A stretch of DNA of 33,086 nt from Sphingomonas-like bacterium B12 (lineage in GTDB: Bacteria; Pseudomonadota; Alphaproteobacteria; Sphingomonadales; Sphingomonadaceae). Position 1 is the stretch's first letter. Each line of letters opens with the position of its first letter. The DNA lies in contig BACX01000498.1 of assembly GCA_000333335.1 (NCBI GenBank), positions 1-33,086 on the forward strand. Reading direction: 5' to 3'. Positions 9,849 through 20,309 of the stretch are shown piece by piece. A program made the position numbers and the translations under genes. The notes under the pieces are model-generated. The model did no database searches, was not told the DNA's origin, and saw nothing but the letters and a program-made list of their open reading frames with translations.

Positions 9849-10783
9849 CAGAAATAGCCCTCCTGCTTCTTCTTCTCCATGCTGGCGTCGCCGCCGTCCT
9901 TGTCGATGATGCGGCCCTGCCGTTCCGACGTGGTGGTCAGCAGCATTTCCTGAATCACGTCGTTCAGCGTCGCCGCCTCGCTCTCCACCGCGCCGGTCAG
10001 CGGGTAGCAGCCGAGCGTGCGGAAACGGATCGAGCGTTCGACCGGCACCTCTCCCGGCGCCAGCCGGAAGCGATCGTCGTCGACCATCAGGAGCAGCCCG
10101 TCGCGCTCGACGGTGGGGCGCTTCGCCGCGAAATAGAGCGGCACGATCTCGATCCGCTCGCGCTGGATATATTGCCAGATGTCGAGCTCGGTCCAGTTGG
10201 AGATCGGGAAGACGCGGATGCTTTCGCCCTTGGCCTTTTTCGCATTGTAGAGGTTCCACAGCTCCGGCCGCTGGTTCTTCGGATCCCAGCGGTGCGAGGC
10301 GGAGCGGAAGGAGAAGATGCGCTCCTTCGCGCGGCTCTTCTCTTCGTCGCGCCGCGCGCCGCCGAAGGCCGCGTCGAAGCCGTGGAGGTCGAGCGCCTGC
10401 TTCAGCCCTTCCGTCTTCCACATGTCGGTGTGGAGCGCGCCATGGTCGAACGGGTTGATGCCGCGCGCCTTGGCGTCCGGATTCTGGTGGACGATCAGCT
10501 CCATGCCGGCCTCGCGCGCGGCCCGGTCGCGCAGCTCGTACATGGCCCGGAACTTCCAGGTCGTATCGACATGCATCAGCGGGAAGGGCGGGGGCGAGGG
10601 GTAGAAGGCCTTGCGCGCGAGGTGCAGCAGCACCGCCGAATCCTTGCCTACCGAATAGAGCATCACGGGGCGCTCGCACTCGGCCACCACCTCGCGCAGG
10701 ATGTGGATCGACTCCGCCTCCAGACGTTCGAGATGGGTGAGGCTGCGCACGTCGATCCCTGTCCTGTCCACCACTGTCGTCAC
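9848..10783 (-). CDS. cysD: Sulfate adenylyltransferase subunit 2 CysD
   Basis: About 311 residues, close to the usual 302. It carries the ATP-pyrophosphatase loop [13 protein letters not shown] (44-56), [15 protein letters not shown], the [15 protein letters not shown] segment, [11 protein letters not shown], and the C-terminal KKKQEGYF typical of CysD. It adenylates sulfate together with CysN. I place the start at the GTG at 10783 because an AGGA site lies just upstream and the encoded protein then begins shortly before the conserved [17 protein letters not shown]. The open frame runs further to 10948, but that part overlaps the ligase gene and is not conserved. First gene of cysD-cysNC-cysQ. 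Confidence 0.95.
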   Translation of the reverse strand: MTTVVDRTGIDVRSLTHLERLEAESIHILREVVAECERPVMLYSVGKDSAVLLHLARKAFYPSPPPFPLMHVDTTWKFRAMYELRDRAAREAGMELIVHQNPDAKARGINPFDHGALHTDMWKTEGLKQALDLHGFDAAFGGARRDEEKSRAKERIFSFRSASHRWDPKNQRPELWNLYNAKKAKGESIRVFPISNWTELDIWQYIQRERIEIVPLYFAAKRPTVERDGLLLMVDDDRFRLAPGEVPVERSIRFRTLGCYPLTGAVESEAATLNDVIQEMLLTTTSERQGRIIDKDGGDASMEKKKQEGYF

Positions 10784-10808
10784 TTCATCCTGTCCGATGA
10801 CCGGCGAG

Positions 10809-10837
10809 GATATAGCGACGCGACCCCGGCCTGTCCC
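10809..10837 (-). promoter_or_regulatory. Candidate promoter for cysD
   Basis: On the minus strand a GGGACA (-35-like, 10837-10832) is followed after exactly 17 nt by TATATC (-10-like, 10814-10809), each 4 of 6 to the sigma-70 consensus. The predicted start is near 10802, giving a leader of about 19 nt before the GTG of cysD. The -35 element also lies in a hairpin arm (TGTCCC paired with GGGACA, 9-nt loop). Confidence 0.35.
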
Positions 10838-10850
10838 CGTCGCGGCGGGA

Positions 10851-10863
10851 CAAGAAATTCTTG
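10851..10863. promoter_or_regulatory. 13-bp perfect palindrome upstream of the cysD promoter
   Basis: CAAGAAATTCTTG is a perfect 6+1+6 dyad, AT-rich in a very GC-rich region. It sits 13 nt upstream of the candidate cysD -35 box and just past the ligase stop codon (10872). A position immediately upstream of -35 suits an activator site. No regulator can be named from the sequence. Confidence 0.35.
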
Positions 10864-10871
10864 GGCGGGGA

Positions 10872-12413
10872 TCAGGCGGCGGGCGGGACGCGCTGGCGGC
10901 GCAGCTCGGTCTTGAGGATCTTGCCGGCGCCGGAGAGCGGCAGCGCATCGACGAACTCGATCGATCGCGGGATCTTGTATCCGGCGAGGCCCGCGCGACA
11001 ATGCGCGTCGATCGCGGCGGGGTCGGCGGGCGATCCGGGGTGCGGCACGATCACGGCATGGACGCGCTCGCCCCAGCGCTCGTCCGGCAGCGCGATCACC
11101 GCCACCGCCGCGACGCAGGGGTGAGTGGCGACGACATTCTCAACCTCGGCCGAATAGACGTTTTCGCCGCCGGTGATGATCATGTCCTTCAGCCGATCGA
11201 CCACCGTGACGTAGCCGGCCGCGTCCATCCGGCCCACGTCGCCGGTGTGCATCCAGCCGCCGCGCAGCGCCTCGGCGGTGGCGTCGGGCCTGTTCCAGTA
11301 ACCCCGCATCACGGTCGGCCCGCGCACGACGATCTCGCCGACCTCGCCACGCGGAAGCTCGGCATCGTCCGGGCCGACGATCCGCATCTCGCACACCGAG
11401 GTGGCGCGCCCCGCCGCCCGGCCACGCCCTTCCGCGCGCGCCTCGGCGCTGTGATCCTCGGGCGAGAGGATGCAGCAGGTCGGTGACAGTTCGGTCATGC
11501 CATAGGCCTGGCAGAAGCCGGCGTTCGGGAAGGCCTCGATCGCGCGATCGAGCAGCGTGTCGTCCATCGGCGCGGCGCCGTAGCGCAGGCGGCCGACGCT
11601 GCTCGTGTCGAACTCGGCGAAGCGCGGATGGTCGATCGTCGTGCGCAGCATGGTCGGTACGAAGAAGGCGTCGGTGATCCGCCACGCCTCGATCGCCTGC
11701 AGCATCGCCAGCGGCTCGAAGCCGGGGATGAAAGCGGAGGTCGCGCCGCTGAACAAAGCGATCATCAGGCTGGAGAGCGCGCCGACATGGAACAGCGGCG
11801 CGGAATGGAGGAACGTGTCGCCCGGCGCGCAGCCCGGATGCGACATGCTGCCCATCGCCGCCCACACCATGTTGGCGTGGCTCAGCATCACCCCCTTGGG
11901 CCGCCCGGTGGTGCCGCCGGTGTAGAGGATGGCGGCGAGATCGTCGCCGCGCCGCAGGGCATCCTCGACGACGGGCGCGTCCGCCATCCAGCGGCTGCGC
12001 GGCACGATGCCGTCGCGATCGGATTCCCCGGTCGAGAGGATGTGGAGCAGCCTAGGCGCCCCGGCCCGGATCGCGGGCACCATCGGCTCGAACTCGGGCG
12101 CGACGAGCAGGATGCGCGTATCGCAGTCGACGAGCGAATAGGCCATCTCCTCCACCGTCCAGCGCAGATTGACCGGGTTGATGACGCCGCCCGCCCAGAG
12201 CGTGCCGAGGATGAAGGTGAGGAAATGATCGCCGTTGCGCGACAGGATCGCGACGCGGTCGCCGGGCGCCACCCCCAGCCCGCGCATCGCACCGGCGAAG
12301 CGGGCGACCTCCTCGCCCAGCGCCGCCCACGTCCGCCGCCGGTCGCTGTCGATCGTGGCGGTGCGATCCGGCGCGCGCTGGATCATGCGGTGCAGGCTCT
12401 GGGTGATATACAT
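10872..12413 (-). CDS. Acyl-CoA synthetase (AMP-dependent acid-CoA ligase)
   Basis: 513-residue ANL-family adenylating enzyme. Core motifs in order: [16 protein letters not shown] (164-179), [47 protein letters not shown] and the C-terminal catalytic Lys in [13 protein letters not shown]. It activates a carboxylic acid to the acyl-AMP and then the acyl-CoA. A GGAGGAGAGG site precedes the ATG. It lies 39 nt downstream of the thiolase gene on the same strand and probably shares its transcript. It may supply the CoA ester used by the divergent SDR-dehydrogenase arm. The chain length or ring class of the acid cannot be read from motifs. Confidence 0.93.
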   Translation of the reverse strand: MYITQSLHRMIQRAPDRTATIDSDRRRTWAALGEEVARFAGAMRGLGVAPGDRVAILSRNGDHFLTFILGTLWAGGVINPVNLRWTVEEMAYSLVDCDTRILLVAPEFEPMVPAIRAGAPRLLHILSTGESDRDGIVPRSRWMADAPVVEDALRRGDDLAAILYTGGTTGRPKGVMLSHANMVWAAMGSMSHPGCAPGDTFLHSAPLFHVGALSSLMIALFSGATSAFIPGFEPLAMLQAIEAWRITDAFFVPTMLRTTIDHPRFAEFDTSSVGRLRYGAAPMDDTLLDRAIEAFPNAGFCQAYGMTELSPTCCILSPEDHSAEARAEGRGRAAGRATSVCEMRIVGPDDAELPRGEVGEIVVRGPTVMRGYWNRPDATAEALRGGWMHTGDVGRMDAAGYVTVVDRLKDMIITGGENVYSAEVENVVATHPCVAAVAVIALPDERWGERVHAVIVPHPGSPADPAAIDAHCRAGLAGYKIPRSIEFVDALPLSGAGKILKTELRRQRVPPAA

Positions 12414-12452
12414 CAGGGCGACCTCTCCTCCGCCGCCATCCTGCTCAGCGCG

Positions 12453-13616
12453 TCACAGCGCCTCGATGATCGTCACGTTGGCGACGCCGCCGCCCTCGCA
12501 CATCGTCTGCAGGCCCCAGCGCTTGCCGCGTGCCTTCAGCGCGTTGATCAGCGTCGCCATCAGCTTGGTGCCCGATCCGCCGAGCGGGTGGCCGAGCGCG
12601 ATCGCGCCGCCGTTGACGTTGAGCCGCGCGGGGTCCGCGCCGGTATGCTTCAGCCACGCCATCGGCACCGAGGCGAAGGCCTCGTTCACCTCGTACAGAT
12701 CGATGTCGCCCATCGTCATGCCGGCGCGCTTCAGCGCCCGATCGGTGGCGAAGAGCGGCTCCTCCAGCATGATCACCGGATCCCCCGCCGTCACCGTCAG
12801 ATTGTGGATGCGCGCCAGCGGTTTCAGGCCGTGATCCCTGAGCGCCTGTTCGGAGACGACCAGCACAGCCGAGGAGCCGTCGGTGATCTGGCTGGAGGTC
12901 GCGGCCGTCAGGCGCCCGCCCTCGACCAGCAGCTTCACCCCGGCCATGCCTTCGGGCGATGCATCCCAGCGTATCCCCTCGTCGGTGTCGTGCACGGCGG
13001 GCGTGCCGTCGGGCAGCACGATGTCGACCGGCACGATCTCGCGGCCGAAGGCGCCGGCCTTGCTCGCGGCGGCCGCCTTGCGGTGGCTGTCGAGGCCGAA
13101 TGCGTCCAGCATATCGCGGGTGAAGCCGTGCTTCTCGGCGATCATCTCGGCCCCGCCGAACTGGCTGAAGCCGCTCACGCCGAAGCGATCGAGCAGCGAC
13201 TTCGAATAGGGATGCGCCCCCTCGGGCGAGCGCGCCGCCGATCCCATCGGCACGCGGCTCATGCTCTCCGCGCCGCCCGCGATCACCACGTCCTGCGTGC
13301 CGGACATCACCGCCTGCGCGGCGAACTGGATCGCCTGCTGGGATGATCCGCACTGGCGATCGATCGTCACCGCCGGCACGCTGGCCGGCAGCTTCGAGGC
13401 GAGCACGCAGTTGCGGCCGAAATGCATCGATTGCTCGCCCGACTGGGTGACGCAGCCCCAGATCACGTCGTCGATCGCGGCCGGATCGATGCCGGTGCGA
13501 TCGACGATGGCGTTCAGGCTCGCGGCGCCGAGATCGTCGGCATGGATGCCGGAAAGGCGCCCGTTGCGCCGCCCGCCGGCGGTGCGCACCGCCTCGACGA
13601 TATAGGCTTCGGCCAT
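12453..13616 (-). CDS. Thiolase (acetyl-CoA C-acyltransferase)
   Basis: 387-residue degradative-type thiolase with a complete catalytic set: nucleophile Cys89 in TIDRQCGSSQQA, His343 in ALGHPLGGSG and Cys373 in MCEGGG. It cleaves a 3-ketoacyl-CoA with CoA, releasing acetyl-CoA (or propionyl-CoA from 2-methyl-branched substrates). The ATG has a GGAGCAGGA site. It heads a minus-strand unit with the acyl-CoA ligase and is transcribed divergently from the SDR-dehydrogenase-phosphatase unit, so activation, dehydrogenation, alcohol oxidation and cleavage lie within 5 kb. Closest in style to FadA/FadI-like acyltransferases; not evidently a PHB-type PhaA. Confidence 0.94.
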   Translation of the reverse strand: MAEAYIVEAVRTAGGRRNGRLSGIHADDLGAASLNAIVDRTGIDPAAIDDVIWGCVTQSGEQSMHFGRNCVLASKLPASVPAVTIDRQCGSSQQAIQFAAQAVMSGTQDVVIAGGAESMSRVPMGSAARSPEGAHPYSKSLLDRFGVSGFSQFGGAEMIAEKHGFTRDMLDAFGLDSHRKAAAASKAGAFGREIVPVDIVLPDGTPAVHDTDEGIRWDASPEGMAGVKLLVEGGRLTAATSSQITDGSSAVLVVSEQALRDHGLKPLARIHNLTVTAGDPVIMLEEPLFATDRALKRAGMTMGDIDLYEVNEAFASVPMAWLKHTGADPARLNVNGGAIALGHPLGGSGTKLMATLINALKARGKRWGLQTMCEGGGVANVTIIEAL

Positions 13617-13661
13617 GTGATCCTGCTCCCCGCGATTCTGTCCGGTGTCGATCGCGACATT

Positions 13662-13676
13662 AGGCGGCCACCGCCT
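13662..13676. promoter_or_regulatory. 15-bp dyad in the divergent promoter region
   Basis: AGGCGG-CCA-CCGCCT is a perfect 6-bp inverted repeat with a 3-bp centre. It lies 46 nt upstream of the thiolase ATG and about 90 nt upstream of the SDR start, in the 150-bp region shared by the two divergent units. It could be an operator for both arms or merely a GC-rich chance dyad. No clear -35/-10 pair was found here. Confidence 0.25.
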
Positions 13677-13766
13677 GCGCGCGCGCCTGTGACATAAGCG
13701 GGCTTTCTTCGCCGCCGTCCTGTTCTACGGCAGGATCGCAAGCGCATCGACGCAATGGAGACGGCA

Positions 13767-14534
13767 ATGGAATTGAGCGGGACGGCCGCGATCGTGACGG
13801 GCGGGGCCTCGGGCCTCGGCGGGGCGACGGCCGATATGCTGGCGAAGGGCGGCGCCAGGGTCACGATCTTCGATCTCAACGCCGATCTCGGCACCAAGAA
13901 GGCGAAGGCGATCGGCGGCCATTTCGTGAAGGTCGACGTCACCGGCGAACCCGCCGTCCAGGCCGCGATCGAGGAGGCGGAGGGGCTGCACGGCAGGGCG
14001 CGGATCTGCGTCAACTGCGCCGGCATCGGCCCGCCCGCCAAGGTGGTCGATCGCAACGGCAACCCGCTGCCGCTCGCCGATTTCGCCAGGATCATCTCGA
14101 TCAACTTGCTCGGCACCTTCAACGTGTTGTCCAAGTTCGCGGCGCGGATCGTGAACGAGGCGCCGCTCACGCCCGACGGGGAGCGCGGGGTGATCATCAA
14201 CACCGCCTCGGTCGCCGCCTATGACGGGCAGGTCGGGCAGCCCGCTTATGCCGCCTCGAAGGGCGGCATCGTCGCGATGACGCTGCCGATCGCGCGCGAG
14301 CTGGCCCGATCCGGCATCCGCGTAATGACGATCGCGCCCGGCATCTTCTGGACGCCTCTGCTCGCCTCGCTGCCGCAGGAAGCGCAGGATTCGCTTGGGC
14401 AGCAGGTGCCCTTTCCCAGCCGCCTCGGACACCCGGAGGAATATGCCATGCTGGCCCAATCGATCATCGCCAACCCGATGCTGAACGGCGAGACCATCCG
14501 CCTCGACGGATCGATCCGGATGGCCGCGAAATGA
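13767..14534 (+). CDS. SDR-family 3-hydroxyacyl-CoA dehydrogenase (HSD10-like)
   Basis: 255 residues from the ATG at 13767, chosen over the ATG at 13755 because GGAG (13757-13760) sits 6 nt upstream and the protein then opens with MELSGTAAIVTGGASGLG, as in relatives. The nucleotide-binding motif TGGASGLG is at 11-18 and Asp36 in FDLNAD suggests NAD preference. Catalytic Ser148, Tyr161 and Lys165 are present in NTASVAAYDG and YAASKGG. The sequence resembles type 2 3-hydroxyacyl-CoA dehydrogenases, which oxidise the 3-hydroxyacyl-CoA to the ketone. The stop overlaps the next gene's ATG (ATGA). Fits between the hydratase and thiolase steps. Confidence 0.9.
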   Translation: MELSGTAAIVTGGASGLGGATADMLAKGGARVTIFDLNADLGTKKAKAIGGHFVKVDVTGEPAVQAAIEEAEGLHGRARICVNCAGIGPPAKVVDRNGNPLPLADFARIISINLLGTFNVLSKFAARIVNEAPLTPDGERGVIINTASVAAYDGQVGQPAYAASKGGIVAMTLPIARELARSGIRVMTIAPGIFWTPLLASLPQEAQDSLGQQVPFPSRLGHPEEYAMLAQSIIANPMLNGETIRLDGSIRMAAK

Positions 14535-15729
14535 GCGGCGCGTATGAAGGGGTCGGCCCCGAAAAGACCGCCGAGATCGCTGCGAAGGTGGAGGCCTTCG
14601 TCCGCGACGTGATCGTCCCCTACGAAACCGACCCGCGGCAGGACCAGCACGGCCCGACCGACGAGCTGGTCGCGGAGATGAAGGGCAAGGCGCGCGCCGC
14701 CGGCATCCTCACCCCGCACATCCTGCCCGACGGCCGCCATTTGTCGCAGCGCGAGACGGCGGCGGTGCTCAAGAAGTCCGGCCTGTCGATCCTTGGGCCG
14801 CTGGCGGTGAACACCAACGCGCCCGACGAGGGCAACATGTTCCTGCTCGGCAAGGTCGGCAGCCCGGAGATCAGGGAGCGCTTCCTGAAGCCGCTGGTCG
14901 AGGGCCATGGCCGTTCGGCCTTCTTCATGACCGAGCCGGCCGACGAGGACGGCGCCGGCTCCGATCCCTCGATGATGAAGACGACCTGCAGGCTCGACGG
15001 CAATCACTGGGTGATCAACGGCCGCAAGAAGTTCATCACCGGCGCGGAAGGCGCGATCGTCGGCATCGTCATGGCGAAATCGGAAGCCACAGATGGGACG
15101 GGGGGCGCCTGCATGTTCCTGGTCGATCTGCCGGACCCGGCGATCCGCATCACCCGCGTGCTCGAGACGATCGACGATTCGATGCCCGGCGGCCATGCCG
15201 AGATCGAGATCGACAATCTGCGCGTGCCGGCCGACCAGATGCTCGGAGTGGCCGGCGAGGGCTTCCAATATGCCCAGATCCGTCTGTCGCCCGCGCGGCT
15301 TTCCCACTGCATGCGCTGGTATGGCGCGGCGGTGCGCGCCAACGAGATCGCGACCGATTACGCCAATCGCCGCAAGGCGTTCGGCAAGCCGCTGGTCGAT
15401 CACGAAGGCGTCGGCTTCATGCTGGCCGACAACCTCATCGACCTGAAACAGGCCGAGCTGATGATCGACTGGTGCGCCGACGTGCTCGACACGGGCGCTC
15501 TCGGCACCGCCGAATCGTCGATGGCGAAGGTGGCGGTGTCCGAAGCGCTGTCGCGCGTCGCCGATCGCTGCGTCCAGGTGATGGGCGGCACCGGCATCAC
15601 GCGTGACACGATGGTCGAGAAATTCTATCGCGAGATCCGATGCTTCCGCATCTATGACGGCCCCACCGAGGTGCACAAATGGAGCCTCGCCAAGAAGATC
15701 AAGCGCGACTGGACCAAGGCGCAGGCGGG

Positions 15730-15733
<4 letters not shown>
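14531..15733 (+). CDS. Acyl-CoA dehydrogenase, ACAD10/11-like
   Basis: 400-residue acyl-CoA dehydrogenase. Signatures include FFMTEPADEDGAGSDPSMM, GRKKFITGAEG, ANRRKAFGKPLVDHEG and VMGGTGITRDTMVEKFYREIR. The end reads FRIYDGPTEVHKWSLAK, so the usual catalytic Glu position holds Asp376. Asp at this position is typical of the ACAD10/11 group, as I recall, whose members handle long or branched acyl-CoAs, so this is likely subfamily character and not damage. Coupled at both ends: its ATG overlaps the SDR stop and its stop overlaps the GTG start of the phosphatase-like gene. Confidence 0.92.
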
Positions 15734-17586
<1,853 letters not shown>

Positions 17587-17668
17587 TTGAGCTTGGCAGA
17601 AAGCGCCGCGCCGCTCGCCTCGCAAAAGGGGCAGGGGGCGGCGACGAAACGGAAGGATGCCGCCTGTC

Positions 17669-18604
17669 ATGACCATGCCCGCGCTGCTCGAAGGCCGCCT
17701 GTCGATCCCGGCGATCGCCTCGCCGATGTTCATCATCTCGCAGCCCGAACTGGTGCTGGCGCAGTGCCGCGCGGGCGTGGTCGGCTCATTCCCGTCGCTC
17801 AATGCGCGCCCGTCCGGCGTGTTCGAGCAGTGGCTCCAGCGCCTGACCTCCGAGCTGACCGAGAAAGACGCCCCCTTCGCGGTGAACCTGATCGTCCATC
17901 GGTCGAACCCGCGACTCGAGGAGGATCTGGCGCTCTGCGTGAAATATCGCGTGCCGATGGTGATCACCTCACTGGGTGCGCAGCCGGCGATCAACGAGGC
18001 GATCCATTCCTATGGCGGCATCGTCTTCCACGACATCATCAACGACATGTTCGCCCGCAAGGCGATCGAGAAGGGGGCTGACGGTCTGATCGCGGTCGCG
18101 GCGGGCGCGGGCGGTCATGCCGGCACGCTCTCCCCCTTCGCGCTGGTGCAGGAGATTCGCGAGTGGTTCGACGGGCCGCTGGCGCTGTCCGGCGCGATCG
18201 CCAATGGCGGCGCGGTGCTGGCGGCGCGCGCGATGGGGGCGGATCTCGGCTATATCGGATCGGCCTTCATCGCCACCGAGGAGGCCCATGCGGACGAGGC
18301 CTACAAGCAGATGATCGTCGACAGCCACGCGTCGGACATCGTCTATTCCAACCTCTTCACCGGCGTGCACGGCAATTACCTGAAGCCCAGCATCCGCAAT
18401 GCCGGCATGGATCCGGACGATCTGCCCGAATCCGATCCCTCCAAGATGAACTTCGCCGAGATGACCGAGGGCAAGAAGGCGTGGAAGGACATCTGGGGCT
18501 GCGGGCAGGGGATCGGCGCGGTGCATGGCGTGGTGCCGGCGGGCGAGTTGGTCGCGCGCCTCGGCCGCGAATATCGCGCGGCGCTGGACCGGCTGAACGC
18601 CTGA
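17669..18604 (+). CDS. Nitronate monooxygenase-like FMN flavoprotein (second)
   Basis: About 311 residues from the ATG at 17669, chosen because MTMPALLEGRLSIPAIASPMF matches the usual family start; ATGs at 17657 and 17675 are alternatives and the GGAAGG at 17651-17656 does not decide. It belongs to the same superfamily as the divergent gene but to a different branch, with PSLNARP, VITSLGAQP, AAGAGGHAGTLSPF (family histidine) and the FMN loop LSGAIANGGAVLAARAMGADLGYIGSAF (in parts). Relatives are NAD(P)H-dependent flavin oxidoreductases. Its promoter carries an operator identical to the one before tetR, so it is probably a direct target of that regulator. The role in acyl-CoA metabolism is unknown. 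Confidence 0.88.
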   Translation: MTMPALLEGRLSIPAIASPMFIISQPELVLAQCRAGVVGSFPSLNARPSGVFEQWLQRLTSELTEKDAPFAVNLIVHRSNPRLEEDLALCVKYRVPMVITSLGAQPAINEAIHSYGGIVFHDIINDMFARKAIEKGADGLIAVAAGAGGHAGTLSPFALVQEIREWFDGPLALSGAIANGGAVLAARAMGADLGYIGSAFIATEEAHADEAYKQMIVDSHASDIVYSNLFTGVHGNYLKPSIRNAGMDPDDLPESDPSKMNFAEMTEGKKAWKDIWGCGQGIGAVHGVVPAGELVARLGREYRAALDRLNA

Positions 18605-18781
18605 CATCGGATCGCGCGATGACTGTGAGCGGAAGGCTTCGTTGGAGGGGCGGCGGCGGATCGCGCTAAACACGCGCCATGAGCCGCACCGCCTTCCGAC
18701 AGCCCGAACCCGCGCTGACCCGTGCCGCGATCCGCAGCCGCCTGCGCGCGCTCGCATTGGTGCGGCGCGAGGCCGCCCGCT

Positions 18782-19567
18782 CTATCGCCCGCTGAAGCGC
18801 GGCTCGCGCTTTTCGAGGAAGGCGCCCACGCCCTCGGCATGATCGTCTGTGAAGCCAGCGATTCGCTGGTCGGTCCGTTCGCGTTCCAGGCTTTCGCCGA
18901 GCGTCGAGGACAGGCCATCGGTGATCGCGCGGCGCATCAGGCCGTAGGCGACGGTCGGCCCGGCGGCGAGCCGCGTGGCCATCGCGCGCGCCGTCGGCAT
19001 CAGCGCCTCGTCCTCCACCATCTGCCAGATCAGCCCCCAGTCGAGCGCCTGCTTGGCGGAGACGCGCTCGCCCAGCATCATCATGCCTGTAGCCCGCGCG
19101 CGGCCGGCGAGGCGGGGCAGCAGCCAGGTCGATCCGACATCGGGCACCAGCCCGATCCGTGCGAAGGGCTGGAGGAAATAGGCCGATCGCGCCGCGATCA
19201 CGATGTCGCCGGCCAGCGCATAGCCGCATCCACCACCGGCCGCCGCGCCGTTCACCGCCGTCACCAGCGGCACCGGCAGGTCGCGCATCCGTTCGAGCAG
19301 CGGGTTGAAGCCCGCCTCCAGCTGCGCGCCACGATCGACCGGGCCGTCCTCGCCCTGTGCCGCCGACAGGTCCGCGCCCGAACAGAAGGCCCGTCCGGAC
19401 CCGGTCAGCAGCGCGGCCCGCGCGACACCCTCGTCGCGGATGCGATCGAAGGCGTGGGTCAGCTCGGCCAGCGTCTGCGGCGCCAGCGCATTGAGCGTGT
19501 CGGGCCGGTCGATCGTGACGGTGGCGACCGCGCCCGCCTGCTCGAACCGGATATGCTCGTAACGCAT
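18782..19567 (-). CDS. Enoyl-CoA hydratase/isomerase, PaaG-like (second)
   Basis: 261-residue crotonase strongly resembling E. coli PaaG along its length: GDIVIAARSAYFLQPFARIGL, VPDVGSTWLLPRLAGRARA, QALDWGLIWQMVEDE and GVGAFLEKREPRFSGR. The first hydratase Glu is replaced (GGGCGYALAGD) while the PaaG-type Asp in GLVPDVGST is kept, so isomerisation is more likely than simple hydration. No other phenylacetate genes are present, so the PaaG role proper is not supported. It starts 5 nt after the tetR stop on the same strand and is almost certainly cotranscribed with it, which places it under the same operator. Paralogous to the gene at 6345-7127. Confidence 0.9.
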   Translation of the reverse strand: MRYEHIRFEQAGAVATVTIDRPDTLNALAPQTLAELTHAFDRIRDEGVARAALLTGSGRAFCSGADLSAAQGEDGPVDRGAQLEAGFNPLLERMRDLPVPLVTAVNGAAAGGGCGYALAGDIVIAARSAYFLQPFARIGLVPDVGSTWLLPRLAGRARATGMMMLGERVSAKQALDWGLIWQMVEDEALMPTARAMATRLAAGPTVAYGLMRRAITDGLSSTLGESLERERTDQRIAGFTDDHAEGVGAFLEKREPRFSGR

Positions 19568-19572
19568 CCGCC

Positions 19573-20175
19573 TCAGCTCCGCTTGGCGCTCTGGACGATG
19601 CGGCTCACCATCTCGTGCCGGATCGTCTCGAAGTCGGGCGCGTCGCCGCCCAGCCGCCCCGTCATCTCCAGCGAGATCAGGCCGTGGATCTGCGCCCAGA
19701 AGATGTGGGCCAGCATCTCGGCATCGATGTCGAGATCGCCCGTTTCCACCATCTCGCGCGCATAGGCGGTCAGGTTGCGGCGCGATCGGTCGGCGGCGGC
19801 GGCGAGATCGGGGTAGAGCGCCATGTCGGGCTGGGTCAGCGCGAAGATCAGGCGGTAGGCATCCGGATTGGCATAGGCGAAATCGACATAGGCGTTGCCG
19901 ATCGCGCGCGATCGTTCCCAGATGTCGCCCGCCCCCGCCAGCGCCGCCTCCAGCCGTTCGGACAATTGATCCAGCGCTGCGGTGCGGGTGGCGGCGAGGA
20001 TCGCCTCCTTGTTCTGGTAATAGCGATAGAGCGCCGTCGCCGACCAGCCGAGCTCCTGCGCGATCGAGTGCATCGAGACGCGCTCGATCCCGCGCTCGAC
20101 CGCCTGCCGCTCCGCCACCCGGCGGATGCGCTCGCGGCCTTGCGCGACCTGGGCGTCGGTGAGCAGGACGGGCAT
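19573..20175 (-). CDS. TetR-family transcriptional regulator
   Basis: 200 residues from the ATG at 20175. The N-terminal helix-turn-helix is clear: RVSMHSIAQELGWSATALYRYYQNKEAILAA (roughly 33-63, in parts). The C-terminal ligand domain, about 130 residues, contains ANPDAYRLIFALTQPDM and IFWAQIHGLISLEMTGRL. An in-frame ATG at 20211 exists, but the intervening 36 nt hold a palindrome and a -10-like TATGAT, so the later start is preferred. With that promoter the mRNA would begin at or very near the ATG (leaderless). Likely represses its own unit (tetR-hydratase) and the flavoprotein gene at 17669, both preceded by the same 20-nt sequence. The inducer is probably an acyl-CoA or related acid, by analogy with other catabolic TetRs. 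Confidence 0.9.
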   Translation of the reverse strand: MPVLLTDAQVAQGRERIRRVAERQAVERGIERVSMHSIAQELGWSATALYRYYQNKEAILAATRTAALDQLSERLEAALAGAGDIWERSRAIGNAYVDFAYANPDAYRLIFALTQPDMALYPDLAAAADRSRRNLTAYAREMVETGDLDIDAEMLAHIFWAQIHGLISLEMTGRLGGDAPDFETIRHEMVSRIVQSAKRS

Positions 20176-20181
20176 CGGCCG

Positions 20182-20210
20182 ATCATAGATAACGGCGTTA
20201 TCCGGCGCCA
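20182..20210 (-). promoter_or_regulatory. Autoregulatory operator/promoter of tetR
   Basis: On the minus strand ATAACGCCGTTATCTATGAT (20201 to 20182) is identical over 20 nt to 17567-17586. It holds the palindrome ATAACG-C-CGTTAT (20201-20189) followed by TATGAT as -10. The -35 position at 17-nt spacing reads TGGCGC, which is weak. The predicted transcription start falls on the A of the ATG at 20175. It also lies 109 nt upstream of the divergent SDR gene, which it might affect. Confidence 0.68.
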
Positions 20211-20309
20211 TGCGAAATCACGGGGTGCGGCGTCCGGCCTCCGAAAACGGATAGGTATCGCCGCGTGGCCGACGCCTGCATCCTTTCCGTGGATGAAGGG
20301 GAGGGTATC

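Noticed and set aside
7201-10783. The sulfate operon as a mobile insertion into the acyl-CoA island.
   Set aside because: No direct repeats, integrase, transposase or composition shift at either border; plain gene order change is enough.
18679-18795. A 38-codon plus-strand frame (MSRTAFRQPEPALTRAA...) between the second flavoprotein and second hydratase genes.
   Set aside because: No ribosome site, Arg/Ala-rich, overlaps the hydratase 3' end; chance in this composition is the simplest explanation.
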